DNA from: Chelatococcus asaccharovorans
GTDB lineage: Bacteria > Pseudomonadota > Alphaproteobacteria > Rhizobiales > Beijerinckiaceae
DNA length: 64,000 bases
Assembly: GCF_003201475.1 (NCBI RefSeq)
Contig: NZ_QJJK01000015.1
Span: forward strand, 62,001 to 126,000
Direction: 5' to 3'
Positions within the stretch are counted from its first letter, which is position 1. Each line of letters starts with the position of its first letter. Positions 8,080 through 16,465 of the stretch are shown piece after piece. Both the position numbers and the translations under genes were made by a program. Under the pieces are notes generated by a model. It searched no databases, was not told the DNA's origin, and saw only the letters and a program-made list of their open reading frames with translations.

Positions 8080-9270
8080 TTACAGGCCGCCGACAACCGG
8101 GTACCAATCCGGCCGGTAAGGGTCCTGATGGAAGCGGGCGTAGTAATCGCCCTTCTCTTCGTAGAAAGCGGCGTAGTGGCGCATCTTGTCTTCATCGAGC
8201 GTCACGCCGAGGCCCGGCCCCGTGGGCACGCGGATCGCGCCGCCTTCGTAACGCATCAACCCACCTTCGATGATATCGTCGGTGAGATAGTGATAATGGG
8301 CATCGCCTGCGAAGCTCATTTCCGGGATCGTCGCGGCGGTATGCAGCATGGCGGCCAGTTCAATGCCGAATTCGGCCCCGGAATGCATGGCGACACCGAG
8401 ACCAAACGTGCGGCAGACCGCGGCGAGATCTTTCACGCCGCGCGGCCCCTCCCAATAGTGAATATCCGTCAGGACGATATCGACGGCGCCCAGGCGAATG
8501 GCCGGGCCGAGATCATCGAACTTGGCCGGATACATGTTCGTGGCGATGGGAATGCGCACCGCCTTGCGCACCGCCGCGTTGCCTTCAAGCCCCCATGACG
8601 GGTCCTCCAGATATTCCAGCCCGACGGCCTCCAGCCGCTGGCCGATGCGGATGGCGGTCGGCACGGACCAGACGCCGTTGGGATCGATGCGCAGGCCGAA
8701 GTCCGGGCCCATGCGCTCGCGGCAGAGTTCGACGGCGCGCGCCTCGACCTCCGGCGCCAGGACACCCGCCTTGAGCTTCATGGCGGTGACGCCGAGCGTC
8801 TCGTGGAGCTCCTGGCAGAGATCCGCCATGTCTTCCGGGTGCTCGTCATGGCCGCCGCCGGGGCGATCGTAGCGCCAGAAGAGATAGGCGATCATGGCGA
8901 TGCGATCGCGCACCGGCCCGCCCAAGAGGTCGCAGAGCGGCCGTCCCAGCGCCTTGCCCTGGATGTCGAGGCAGGCCATCTCGATCGCGGCGTAGAGCCG
9001 CGCGTTGGAGAGATAGTAGATCGCCCGCAGCGTCTTCAGCTTGATCACTTCGAGATGGAACGGATCCATGCCGATGATGCGCGGCTTCAGCTTCATCAGG
9101 GCGCCACGCTGGTCACCGCCGCCGACTTCCCCGAGGCCGACGATCCCCTCATCGGTGATGAGCTCCAGCACCGTGCGCATGAGATAGCCGGGATGAACAC
9201 CCGTGTTATGGCGCAGTTGCGCGTTGAGCGGGATCGCCACGCAGCGCACCTTCATGTCGATGATCTTCAT
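8080..9270 (-). CDS. Enolase-superfamily acid sugar dehydratase, glucarate-dehydratase-like
   Basis: A 396-residue mandelate racemase/muconate lactonising superfamily enzyme. The active-site pattern matches the glucarate dehydratase subgroup: Lys165-x-Lys167 in MKLKAG, metal ligands Asp196 (IDPNG), Glu222 (LEDPSW) and Asn245 (ATNM), and the catalytic dyad Asp269 (TDIHYWEG) with His296 (MHSG). Asn as third ligand is the glucarate-type hallmark. ATG at 9270 gives the standard start MKIIDMKVRC; a GTG 39 bases upstream is possible. It probably removes water from an acid sugar to give a keto-deoxy acid for the RraA-like aldolase next to it. Confidence 0.85.
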   Translation of the reverse strand: MKIIDMKVRCVAIPLNAQLRHNTGVHPGYLMRTVLELITDEGIVGLGEVGGGDQRGALMKLKPRIIGMDPFHLEVIKLKTLRAIYYLSNARLYAAIEMACLDIQGKALGRPLCDLLGGPVRDRIAMIAYLFWRYDRPGGGHDEHPEDMADLCQELHETLGVTAMKLKAGVLAPEVEARAVELCRERMGPDFGLRIDPNGVWSVPTAIRIGQRLEAVGLEYLEDPSWGLEGNAAVRKAVRIPIATNMYPAKFDDLGPAIRLGAVDIVLTDIHYWEGPRGVKDLAAVCRTFGLGVAMHSGAEFGIELAAMLHTAATIPEMSFAGDAHYHYLTDDIIEGGLMRYEGGAIRVPTGPGLGVTLDEDKMRHYAAFYEEKGDYYARFHQDPYRPDWYPVVGGL

Positions 9271-9348
9271 GGAATTGGAAACCTCAAGAATTGGGCCGCC
9301 GTCCGACACCAGCCGCGCGGCGGCCGCTGAGCCCGCTGGCTGGCCCGC

Positions 9349-10233
9349 CTATTCGCGGCGCCCGCCGAGCCGGGCGTCGAGTGCGTCGCGGACGGCGTCG
9401 CCGAGAAAGTTGAACGCAAGTACGGTGATGAAGATGGCGAGGCCGGGAAAGAAACTCATCCACCAGGACTGGTAGAACTGGATGCCCGTTGCGACCATGT
9501 AGCCCCAGCTGGGGGTCGGCGGCTGCACGCCGAGGCCGAGGAAGGAGAGCGCGCTTTCCGTGATCAGCGCCTGCGAGGCGGAGAGCGAGCCGTAGACAAT
9601 GACGTTGCCCGACACGTTCGGCCAGACATGGCGCAGGAGGATGCGCAGGTTGCTGACACCGACGGATTCAGCGGCCTTGATATAGTCGATCTCGCGCATG
9701 GCGAGGACTTCGCTGCGCACCAGCCGCGCAAAGCCGGGGGTCTTGGTGATGGCGATCGCCAGCATGGCGTTCATGAGATCGGGGCCGAGCACGGCGACGA
9801 TCGCAAGGGCCAGGACGAGCAGCGGAAAGGCGAGGAAGGCATCCATGATACGCATGATGAGCGCGTCCCAGGCACCGCCGAGCCAGCCGGAAATGAGGCC
9901 GAGCAGAGAGCCGGCGGCCAGCGCGATGCCGACAGCCAGCACGACGACCTCGAGCGATACGGACGCGCCATAGAGGACGCGCGAGAGCACGTCGCGGCCG
10001 ATCTCGTCAGTACCGAACCAATGGGCCGCGCTGGGCGGCTCCATGAACGCATCCGGATTGATGTCGAGGGGCGAATAAGGCGAGATCCACGGCGCCAATA
10101 GCCCGAGGGTTGCGATGACGACCAGTACAGTGACGCCAAACGCCCCCTGCCACGATGTGAGGACGCGCCTGAGAAAGATCGCGCTGGGCGACCGCGATGG
10201 GCGCGCGCGCTGCGCGGAGGGGATATCGGCCAT
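9349..10233 (-). CDS. Peptide/nickel-type ABC transporter permease (DppC family)
   Basis: A 294-residue permease with about six membrane segments. HWFGTDEIGRDVLSRVLYGA near residues 80-100 and SALSFLGLGVQPPTPSWG near the end are DppC signatures. The ATG at 10233 is used; longer readings add a non-hydrophobic, low-quality extension. A 243-base gap (10234-10476) with no supportable gene separates it from the DppB-like gene, which is unusual because such pairs are normally adjacent. No ATPase gene is present in this locus. Confidence 0.88.
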   Translation of the reverse strand: MADIPSAQRARPSRSPSAIFLRRVLTSWQGAFGVTVLVVIATLGLLAPWISPYSPLDINPDAFMEPPSAAHWFGTDEIGRDVLSRVLYGASVSLEVVVLAVGIALAAGSLLGLISGWLGGAWDALIMRIMDAFLAFPLLVLALAIVAVLGPDLMNAMLAIAITKTPGFARLVRSEVLAMREIDYIKAAESVGVSNLRILLRHVWPNVSGNVIVYGSLSASQALITESALSFLGLGVQPPTPSWGYMVATGIQFYQSWWMSFFPGLAIFITVLAFNFLGDAVRDALDARLGGRRE

Positions 10234-10476
10234 GGCGCTCACATGGGTCACGTTGGCACCTCTGTTTGCTGCATCTTCGCGGATGCCCGAAGCATGTCCG
10301 CTTCCTCCGGCATCGCGGAAACGCAAGATCCGCCGGGTAGCGAGCCGTTCCAGGCGAACCGCTGCGCGCGGTTCCTGATAGTCCACGAGGGCCGGCGGAA
10401 GGCCGGGAGCGTTCCTGAGGCGACCGCGCCTCGAAAATCGCGCTCCGGCACAATGTCTGGCCGTGACGTGAAGGCT

Positions 10477-11418
10477 CTATACCTGAACTCTGGGGTCTAG
10501 GATGCGATAGATGAAGTCAGTGAAGAGATTGACGGCGAAAACCGCGACGACGATGAACAGGATGGCACCCTGTATGACAGGAAAGTCCCGCTGGAAGATG
10601 CCATCGACCAGCATGCGGCCGAGACCCGGCAGCGCGAAGACGGTCTCTGTCACCACCGCGCCGCCAAGCAGGGCACCGATCTGCAGGCCGATGACCGTGA
10701 TGACCGGGATCAGCGCGTTGCGCAGGCCGTGCCTGAGGACCACGATGAGTTCGCTGAGGCCTTTGGCGCGCGCCGTGCGGATATAGTCGAGTGAGAGGAT
10801 CTGCAGCATCGAGGCGCGTGTTTGCCGCATGACGAGCGCCGCAAACGCCGTGCCGATGGTCAGGGCCGGCAGGATCATGAGCCTCAGATTCTGGGCTGGA
10901 TCTTCGGTGAACCGGGCATAGCCGGAGGCCGGTAACCAGCCGAGCTTGAGGGAGAACAGCATGATCAGAAGTATCCCCATCCAGAAATAGGGAATAGCCA
11001 CAGATGACATGGCCAGGAAACTCGTCATGACGTCGATGACGGTGCCGCGAAAGCGCGCGGCGACGATCCCGGCTGGCACGCCGATGGCGACAGCGATGAG
11101 GATGGACAGGAAAGCCAGTTCGAGCGTCACGGGTATACGCGCGCTGAGCATCGCACCCACATCCTCACGGGTGCGCAACGAGCGGCCGAAGTCGCCCTGG
11201 ACGACGCGGCCGAGCCATGTTGCGTAGCGCACGGGGGCGGGCTGATCGAGCCCATATTCCACGCGCACCGCGGCGCGCTGGTCCGCCGTTGCCTGCTCGC
11301 CGAGAATGGTCACGGTCGGGTCGCCGGGCAGGAGGTTCGTCAATGCGAAGACGATCACCGTGACGAAAAAGGCCACCGGCAACATCTGTACCAGCTTGCG
11401 TGAGAAATAGCTGACCAT
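10477..11418 (-). CDS. Peptide/nickel-type ABC transporter permease (DppB family)
   Basis: A 313-residue permease. Its N-terminus (LVQMLPVAFFVTVIVFALTN then LLPGDP) is the DppB signature, and the coupling-loop region lies around residue 225 (TARAKGLSELIVVLRHGLRN). It starts 3 bases after the GntR stop, so regulator and transporter share a transcript. The partner binding protein is encoded divergently at 12436. Substrates of this family are peptides, opines, glutathione or oligosaccharides. Confidence 0.9.
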   Translation of the reverse strand: MVSYFSRKLVQMLPVAFFVTVIVFALTNLLPGDPTVTILGEQATADQRAAVRVEYGLDQPAPVRYATWLGRVVQGDFGRSLRTREDVGAMLSARIPVTLELAFLSILIAVAIGVPAGIVAARFRGTVIDVMTSFLAMSSVAIPYFWMGILLIMLFSLKLGWLPASGYARFTEDPAQNLRLMILPALTIGTAFAALVMRQTRASMLQILSLDYIRTARAKGLSELIVVLRHGLRNALIPVITVIGLQIGALLGGAVVTETVFALPGLGRMLVDGIFQRDFPVIQGAILFIVVAVFAVNLFTDFIYRILDPRVQV

Positions 11419-11421
11419 GGC

Positions 11422-12159
11422 TCAGAACCGGTCAAGACGGCGGTGATCGCGCGCGATCTCGGCGACCACGGCGTCGGTGAAGGCGAAATGCGTGATCATG
11501 GCGGCGCGGGCCGCCGCAGGATCCTTCGCTTTCAGGGCGTCGACGATAACCTTGTGACGGGCATAGGTCGCTTCCGGGTCGCGCAGGTCGCGCTGCAGGC
11601 CGAGCGCCCGCTGCGTGAAGCGGATCGTGTCGCCGAGCGCTTCCATGAAATGCTCAAACAGCGTGTTGTCGGAACACCGGGCCAGAGCGACGTGAAAAGC
11701 AAAATCAGCCTGAAGCCATTGCTCGAGGCTCCCGTTTATATTGCGCTTCATCTTGTCGAGTGCGATTTCGACCTGCTCGATCTGGAACGGCGTTGCCCGC
11801 TCTGCCGCGAGCGCCGCGATTTCCGTTTCGACGGCACGCCGAAGCTCGATCGCCTCGCGCAGTCCATTGTCGATAGTGCGCACGGCCAGCCGCAGGAACT
11901 GGTCCAGCGGCGCAACGGTCAGCCCCTGGATGGTCGTCGGCTTGCCTTGCTGGATCTGGACGATGCCGAGCGCGGCGAGCCGTCCCAATGCCTCCCGCAC
12001 GACGGGCTTCGAGACATTGAGCTGGCGCGCAAGATCGGCCTCGGAGGGCAGGGAGTCGCCTGGGCGAAACACTTTCTGGCTCACCCGGTCGATGACGAAC
12101 TGGGTGACCGTTTCGGTCAGGCGCTGCTTGTCGCTTGTTGTCGTGGGCGTTTCCAACAT
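11422..12159 (-). CDS. GntR family transcriptional regulator, FCD domain
   Basis: A 245-residue FadR-group regulator. The winged helix spans about residues 15-85 (LPSEADLARQLNVSKPVVRE), and an all-helical FCD domain follows with the family His residues in DFAFHVALA and ARHKVIVDAL. It is the first gene of the leftward operon and faces the binding-protein gene across a 276-base spacer holding two near-identical palindromes and a half-matching third. It very probably represses both directions, with the transported acid or its catabolite as inducer. Confidence 0.88.
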   Translation of the reverse strand: MLETPTTTSDKQRLTETVTQFVIDRVSQKVFRPGDSLPSEADLARQLNVSKPVVREALGRLAALGIVQIQQGKPTTIQGLTVAPLDQFLRLAVRTIDNGLREAIELRRAVETEIAALAAERATPFQIEQVEIALDKMKRNINGSLEQWLQADFAFHVALARCSDNTLFEHFMEALGDTIRFTQRALGLQRDLRDPEATYARHKVIVDALKAKDPAAARAAMITHFAFTDAVVAEIARDHRRLDRF

Positions 12160-12200
12160 GCCTAACAGATATCTTATTAGTGAGACGTGGTCAATCGCGG

Positions 12201-12215
12201 ACCTATCTGATAGGT
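12201..12215. promoter_or_regulatory. Candidate GntR operator 1
   Basis: ACCTATCTGATAGGT is a palindrome that differs from its own reverse complement only at the central base. It shares the core TATCTGATA with a second palindrome at 12367-12381 in the same divergent spacer. A one-mismatch copy of the core lies at 12163-12171 on the other strand, just upstream of the GntR start. The arrangement fits autoregulation and control of both operons by the adjacent FCD GntR protein. Confidence 0.6.
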
Positions 12216-12366
12216 CGAAAATCCTGCCGCGATGTCGCGGCTCCTGTCGGGCTTTTCAAGTTATTGTTTAATAATATAAAATGACAGATCCGGGGCTTTC
12301 TCGCCCTGTCCGAGACGAATGATGTCGGGCAGAAAGTGGTGCCAGAAGCCTATTGCGCGGTGGAAA

Positions 12367-12381
12367 ACATATCTGATATGT
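12367..12381. promoter_or_regulatory. Candidate GntR operator 2
   Basis: ACATATCTGATATGT is a palindrome except for its central base, with the same TATCTGATA core as the site at 12201-12215. It lies 55 bases before the binding-protein start codon, close to where a promoter for that gene is expected. Confidence 0.6.
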
Positions 12382-12435
12382 AGGTCCCAATGAGGCGTCG
12401 CGGATGCCGCGCGCGCCCGTTGGAGGAGACCTTTC

Positions 12436-13998
12436 ATGTCCATCATTTCTCGTCGCGGATTGCTGATCGGCGCCTCGGGCGCGGGACTGGTTGCGGGCTT
12501 ATCCGGCTTTCCGGCCTTTGCGCAGGGCGCTCCTGTTCGCGGAGGCACCATCACGGCTTCCATGGACCTCCAGCCCAAGAGCCTCGACCCCATCATGGGG
12601 GACGCGCCGACCTCGGATCGTTATGCATTGATCCAGCTCTTTGAGGGTCTGCTCAAATTCGACGAACGGGGTAACCTGCAGCCGTCGCTGGCCACGAGTT
12701 GGGAGTGGTCGGGCGACAAGAAGTCGATCGTATTCAAGCTACGCCCCGATGTCGTTTTTCACGACGGAGAGCCTTTCAATGCAGATGCCGTCGTCGCGAA
12801 TATTTCCCGCGTCATAGCGCCAGGCTCGACCGCACCACGCACACCCGATTTTGCCGATATCGCGGGGGCCGAGGCGATCGATCCCACGACGGTTCGCGTC
12901 AATCTCAAGAAGGCTTCCGGTGCAGCCCTTGCATCTCTGGCTGTTGAAGCGGGCATGATGTGCTCGCCTGCAGCCTTGAAGAGGCTCGGACAGGACTTCG
13001 GCCGCCAACCGGTCGGCACCGGACCCTACAAATTTGCGGAATGGGTCGGCGGCAGCCATATGCGCTTCGTGCGCAACGAACGCTACTGGCGGGACGGCGC
13101 CGACGGAAAGAAGCTTCCCTATTCCGATGCAGTGGTGCTGCGCATCATACCGACGACGGCCGTCAAGATGGTCGAGGTCAAGTCGGGCGGCGTACAACTC
13201 GTCGATGGCGTCACACCGCGTGATTTCGAGGAAGTGCAGGCCAATCCGGAGCTAAAGCTTGTTGCGGTGCCGCCTGGAATAGCCCAGTGGATGACCTTCA
13301 ACGTCACCAAGGGAATATTTACAAATCCGGCGCTGCGGGCCGCCGTCAACCATGGCGTCGACCGCAATGTCTTGATGAAGGGAATCACCCGTGGCTTCGG
13401 CGCCGTGACCCCGACCTGGGTGCCGCCGACGGACTGGGCTTTCGACGCGAGCGTTCCCGCCCCGACCCTCAACCCCGCCAAGGTCCAGGAGCTTCTCAAG
13501 GAGGGCGGGCAGCCGAACGGCTTCAACGCCAAGCTGTCGATCATTCAGCGTGATCCCGATACCCAGGTGGCGCAGATCGTCCAGGCACAGCTCAAGCCGT
13601 TCAAGATCAACCTCGAGATCGAGATCCTTGAGCGCCAGGCGTGGGTGCCGAAGGTGCTGGATCACCAGCACGAGATCGCCATCGGCCGCGTGAATGTGCC
13701 GCGTGCCGATCCCGACCAGGTCTTCGGGCCGTTCTTCGGCCGCGCGGCGGCCCAGAACTGGTCCGGCATCAATGACGAGGACGTCTTCAGGCTGGTCGAC
13801 CAGGGGCGCGAGGAGACCGATCAGGCCAAGCGCAAAGCCATCTACAAGGAGTTGCAGACGGTCCTGAACGCCAACAATTACTATTCCTGGCTGTTTTTCC
13901 GGGAAGCGCGCCATGTTGCACGCAAGCAACTTCAGAATATTGTCCTGGACTCCGGCGGGGCCTGGCAACTGGCCGAAGCGTGGATTGCCAAGGGCTGA
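12436..13998 (+). CDS. Peptide/nickel-type ABC transporter substrate-binding protein, Tat signal
   Basis: A 520-residue SBP_bac_5 family protein. The N-terminus MSIISRRGLLIGASGAGLVA carries a twin-arginine export motif (SRRGLLIG) and cleavage is expected near PAFAQ. Family segments are LDPIMGDAPTSDRY, the GTGPYKFAEW motif and FTNPALRAAVNHGVDR. It lies divergent from the DppB/DppC permease genes and is the only binding protein of this locus. The ligand is unknown; the catabolic neighbours suggest an acidic sugar derivative rather than a peptide. Confidence 0.88.
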   Translation: MSIISRRGLLIGASGAGLVAGLSGFPAFAQGAPVRGGTITASMDLQPKSLDPIMGDAPTSDRYALIQLFEGLLKFDERGNLQPSLATSWEWSGDKKSIVFKLRPDVVFHDGEPFNADAVVANISRVIAPGSTAPRTPDFADIAGAEAIDPTTVRVNLKKASGAALASLAVEAGMMCSPAALKRLGQDFGRQPVGTGPYKFAEWVGGSHMRFVRNERYWRDGADGKKLPYSDAVVLRIIPTTAVKMVEVKSGGVQLVDGVTPRDFEEVQANPELKLVAVPPGIAQWMTFNVTKGIFTNPALRAAVNHGVDRNVLMKGITRGFGAVTPTWVPPTDWAFDASVPAPTLNPAKVQELLKEGGQPNGFNAKLSIIQRDPDTQVAQIVQAQLKPFKINLEIEILERQAWVPKVLDHQHEIAIGRVNVPRADPDQVFGPFFGRAAAQNWSGINDEDVFRLVDQGREETDQAKRKAIYKELQTVLNANNYYSWLFFREARHVARKQLQNIVLDSGGAWQLAEAWIAKG

Positions 13999-14074
13999 TT
14001 GGATCACCAAAAGTTGATCCCAATATATCGAAGATGACGTCGAGCAGTTCAACGGTCAGAGACGAGTGATATCG

Positions 14075-14773
14075 ATGACGTTTAATGTGTTGCCCGGTGC
14101 GCCGGATATGCTCGATATCATCGAGCGCTACAAGCGACTTTATACAGGGCTCGTCTATGACATCATGGATGAGATGGGCCTGCCCAATCAGTCGCTTGCC
14201 ACGGATATCAGGCCGCTCCGGGATGACATGGTCATCGCCGGACCGGCGTTCACCGTGCAGGGTATTTCCGACCCGACCGGTGATCCCGGGCTTCGCGAAC
14301 GTCGCATCAAGATGTTCGGTGATATGCGCCATCCCTGCATCGATGTCCGCGATTGCGGCTTCGATGCCAGGGTCGCGCATTATGGGGAGATGAATGCGGT
14401 GCTCGGTCGCGCGAAGGGCGTGGTCGGGGCCGTCATCGACGGCGGCATTCGCGACAGCGGGCTGATCCTCAAGATGGATTTCCCCTGTTTTCGCCGCTAC
14501 CACTCGCCGGTCGAGGCGGTCGCCCGCTGGAGCTACTATCGGTGGCAGCAGCCGATCACGCTGCGCGGCAATCTGAGCGCGACCGTCACCGTCAACCCGG
14601 GTGACTTCATGTTCGGCGATATCGACGGAGTGCTCGTTGTTCCCAAGGAGCGGACCGTCGATGTGCTGCGGCTCGCGGAGGAGCATGCCGCGACGGAGAC
14701 CCGTGCCCGCGCCGACTTCGCCGATCCGGCGAATGATGCCGAGGAGGTCTACGGGCGCTACAAGAAGCTGTGA
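14075..14773 (+). CDS. RraA-like protein, second copy in the locus
   Basis: A 232-residue RraA/HMG-aldolase family protein. It has the GGIRD metal-binding segment around residue 125 and GDIDGVLVVP near residue 180. The ATG at 14075 has GAGACGAG about 8 bases upstream; a GTG at 14066 is an alternative. It lies 76 bases after the binding-protein gene on the same strand. It is clearly homologous to, but not a recent duplicate of, the protein at 7290-8054, so the two may act on successive or stereochemically different keto acids. Confidence 0.82.
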   Translation: MTFNVLPGAPDMLDIIERYKRLYTGLVYDIMDEMGLPNQSLATDIRPLRDDMVIAGPAFTVQGISDPTGDPGLRERRIKMFGDMRHPCIDVRDCGFDARVAHYGEMNAVLGRAKGVVGAVIDGGIRDSGLILKMDFPCFRRYHSPVEAVARWSYYRWQQPITLRGNLSATVTVNPGDFMFGDIDGVLVVPKERTVDVLRLAEEHAATETRARADFADPANDAEEVYGRYKKL

Positions 14774-14800
14774 GCCCTCCCGGGATCATTCAAAAGCGAG

Positions 14801-14826
14801 AATCCCGGATGGCGACATCCGGGATT
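14801..14826. terminator. Candidate bidirectional terminator hairpin
   Basis: AATCCCGGAT (14801-14810), loop GGCGAC, and ATCCGGGATT (14817-14826) make a perfect 10-bp stem midway between two convergent genes. The stem is strong but has no clean T-run on either side, so termination strength is uncertain. Confidence 0.5.
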
Positions 14827-14873
14827 CCGGCCGTTATGCCAGCGCGGCACGTGAGCCTTTCGCACCTGCGATC

Positions 14874-15578
14874 TCAAGGACGCGGCGGAATCTCCAGACC
14901 GCGCTGGACCGCCGGCCGGGCCAGGCCACGCTCAAGCCATTGCGGGACGTTCTTGAGGCTCGCGTAATCGACGAGCTCGCCTGCGCCGTAGAAGCCGATG
15001 AGATTGCGCACCCAGCCGAGAAGCGAGATATCGGCAATGGTGTAGTCGCTTCCCATGATCCACTCACGGCCGGCGAGACGGGTCTCCAGGACGCCGAGCA
15101 AGCGCTTCGATTCCGCGCGATAGCGCTCGAGCGGACGCTTATCCTCGATTTCGCGGCCGGCAAATTTGTGGAAATAGCCGAGCTGGCCGAACATCGGCCC
15201 GACCGCGGCCATCTGGAAGAAAACCCACTGGATGGTTTCGTAGCGTGCGGCCGCTTCCGCCGGCAGAAAGCGGCCGGTCTTTTCCGCGAGATAGAGAAGA
15301 ATAGCGCCGGATTCGAACAATCCGAGCGGCTTGCCGCCCGGCCCGTCGGGATCGATGATCGCCGGGATCTTGCCGTTCGGATTGAGCGACAGGAATTCGG
15401 GCGTCCATGTCTCGTTCTGGCCGATATTGATGGTATGCGGCTCATAGGGCAGTCCCGTTTCCTCCAGCATGATCGAGACCTTGACGCCATTGGGCGTCGG
15501 CAGGGAATAGAGCTGGATGCGATCGGGATGCTGCGCAGGCCAGCGCGCGGTGATGGGGAACGTCGACAGGTCGGGCAT
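14874..15578 (-). CDS. Glutathione S-transferase, YghU/YfcG-like (Nu class)
   Basis: A 234-residue cytoplasmic protein. The N-terminal thioredoxin-like domain contains IQLYSLPTPNGVKVSIMLEE and the glutathione-binding segment ESGAILLYLAEKTG; the all-helical C-terminal domain follows from about residue 100. The TPNGVKV segment is typical of the YfcG/YghU group, which reduces disulfides or peroxides. ATG at 15578 has GAGGA upstream. It is a single gene with no functional tie to its neighbours. Confidence 0.88.
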   Translation of the reverse strand: MPDLSTFPITARWPAQHPDRIQLYSLPTPNGVKVSIMLEETGLPYEPHTINIGQNETWTPEFLSLNPNGKIPAIIDPDGPGGKPLGLFESGAILLYLAEKTGRFLPAEAAARYETIQWVFFQMAAVGPMFGQLGYFHKFAGREIEDKRPLERYRAESKRLLGVLETRLAGREWIMGSDYTIADISLLGWVRNLIGFYGAGELVDYASLKNVPQWLERGLARPAVQRGLEIPPRP

Positions 15579-15798
15579 GAAGCGGTTCCTCGGTGCCAAA
15601 TGAGAGGACAAGCGCCGCGTGGCGGCGTAATCCTCGAAGGTGATTCTCGTCCGGCAGTTTTGCGCCGCAGGATGGCGCGAGCAACCGTGCTGGAGACATG
15701 CCGCTGTTGTCCGTTATGCTTGGGGTAGAAGCCACCGCAGGCTTAGATGGAAGCGACCGCGCCGAAATGCCAAAGGACCAAAGTATCAGGGGGGTGCA

Positions 15799-16155
15799 AT
15801 GACCGCTATCATGACCAAGAGAATTTATGATGCGCCGGCCGCCTCCGACGGCGCGCGGGTGCTCGTGGATCGCTTATGGCCACGCGGTGTCCGCCGCGAT
15901 GCGGCTGATCTGACCGGATGGTTTCGTGATATCGCGCCAAGCAACGCGCTGCGCGCGGTATTCCATCACAAGCCAGAACTCTGGGACGCGTTCTGCGAGC
16001 GCTATGCTCAGGAACTCGATGCGCATCCCGAGGCTTTGAAACCCTTGGAGGACCTCATTGCGAAAGGGCCTGTCACGCTGCTCTATGCCGCGCGGGAGAC
16101 AACTTACAACAATGCGGTCGCCTTGAAGAGCTATCTCGAAAAGCGGCTGGGCTGA
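15799..16155 (+). CDS. DUF488 family protein
   Basis: A 118-residue protein with the DUF488 hallmark segments RVLVDRLWPRGV, FRDIAPSNALR and TLLYAARETTYNNA. The ATG at 15799 follows the ribosome site AGGGGGG. Upstream in-frame codons from 15640 look non-coding. The function is unknown; structures of the family resemble a Rossmann-like fold. It stands alone. Confidence 0.85.
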   Translation: MTAIMTKRIYDAPAASDGARVLVDRLWPRGVRRDAADLTGWFRDIAPSNALRAVFHHKPELWDAFCERYAQELDAHPEALKPLEDLIAKGPVTLLYAARETTYNNAVALKSYLEKRLG

Positions 16156-16273
16156 GCCCGGACGACGGCCCCATTGCCGACGATGCGGCGGGGAATGCAA
16201 GGCCGATTGGCACCGACATCCACGGCCATGCGTTCACCATGCGCCATGGACCACGCGGACGAGACGGGGCCGG

Positions 16274-16464
16274 TCAGCCGACGATCACGTCGATCTTACG
16301 GACGGTCTTCACCGTCCTCCACGTGCCGGCGAAGCCCGGCTTCATCACGAAGCTGTCGCCGGCACGAGAGGCGAGGGGCTCCTTGCCGTCTTCGGCGATC
16401 TCGATGGCCCCTTCGAGAATAGGGCAGAATTCATAGGCCCGGCAGGCGAATGCGGCAGGCCCGC
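16274..16464 (-). pseudogene. C-terminal remnant of a small cupin (DUF861/EutQ-like)
   Basis: Reading the minus strand gives an uninterrupted 60-residue fragment containing AYEFCPILEGAIEIAED, then GDSFVMKPGFAGTWRTVKTV and a normal stop at 16274-16276. This matches the second half of single-domain cupins of the DUF861 type (about 115 residues). The frame is closed by a stop at its 5-prime side, where the SRPBCC gene ends, and there is no start codon or first half. It looks like a gene truncated by a deletion that joined it to the SRPBCC gene. Confidence 0.55.
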
Positions 16465-16465
16465 C

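Noticed and set aside
10234-10476. Possible small gene between the DppC and DppB genes
   Set aside because: Several short frames exist on both strands but none has a ribosome site, motif or consistent codon use. Treated as non-coding; a degenerate repeat is possible but not demonstrable.
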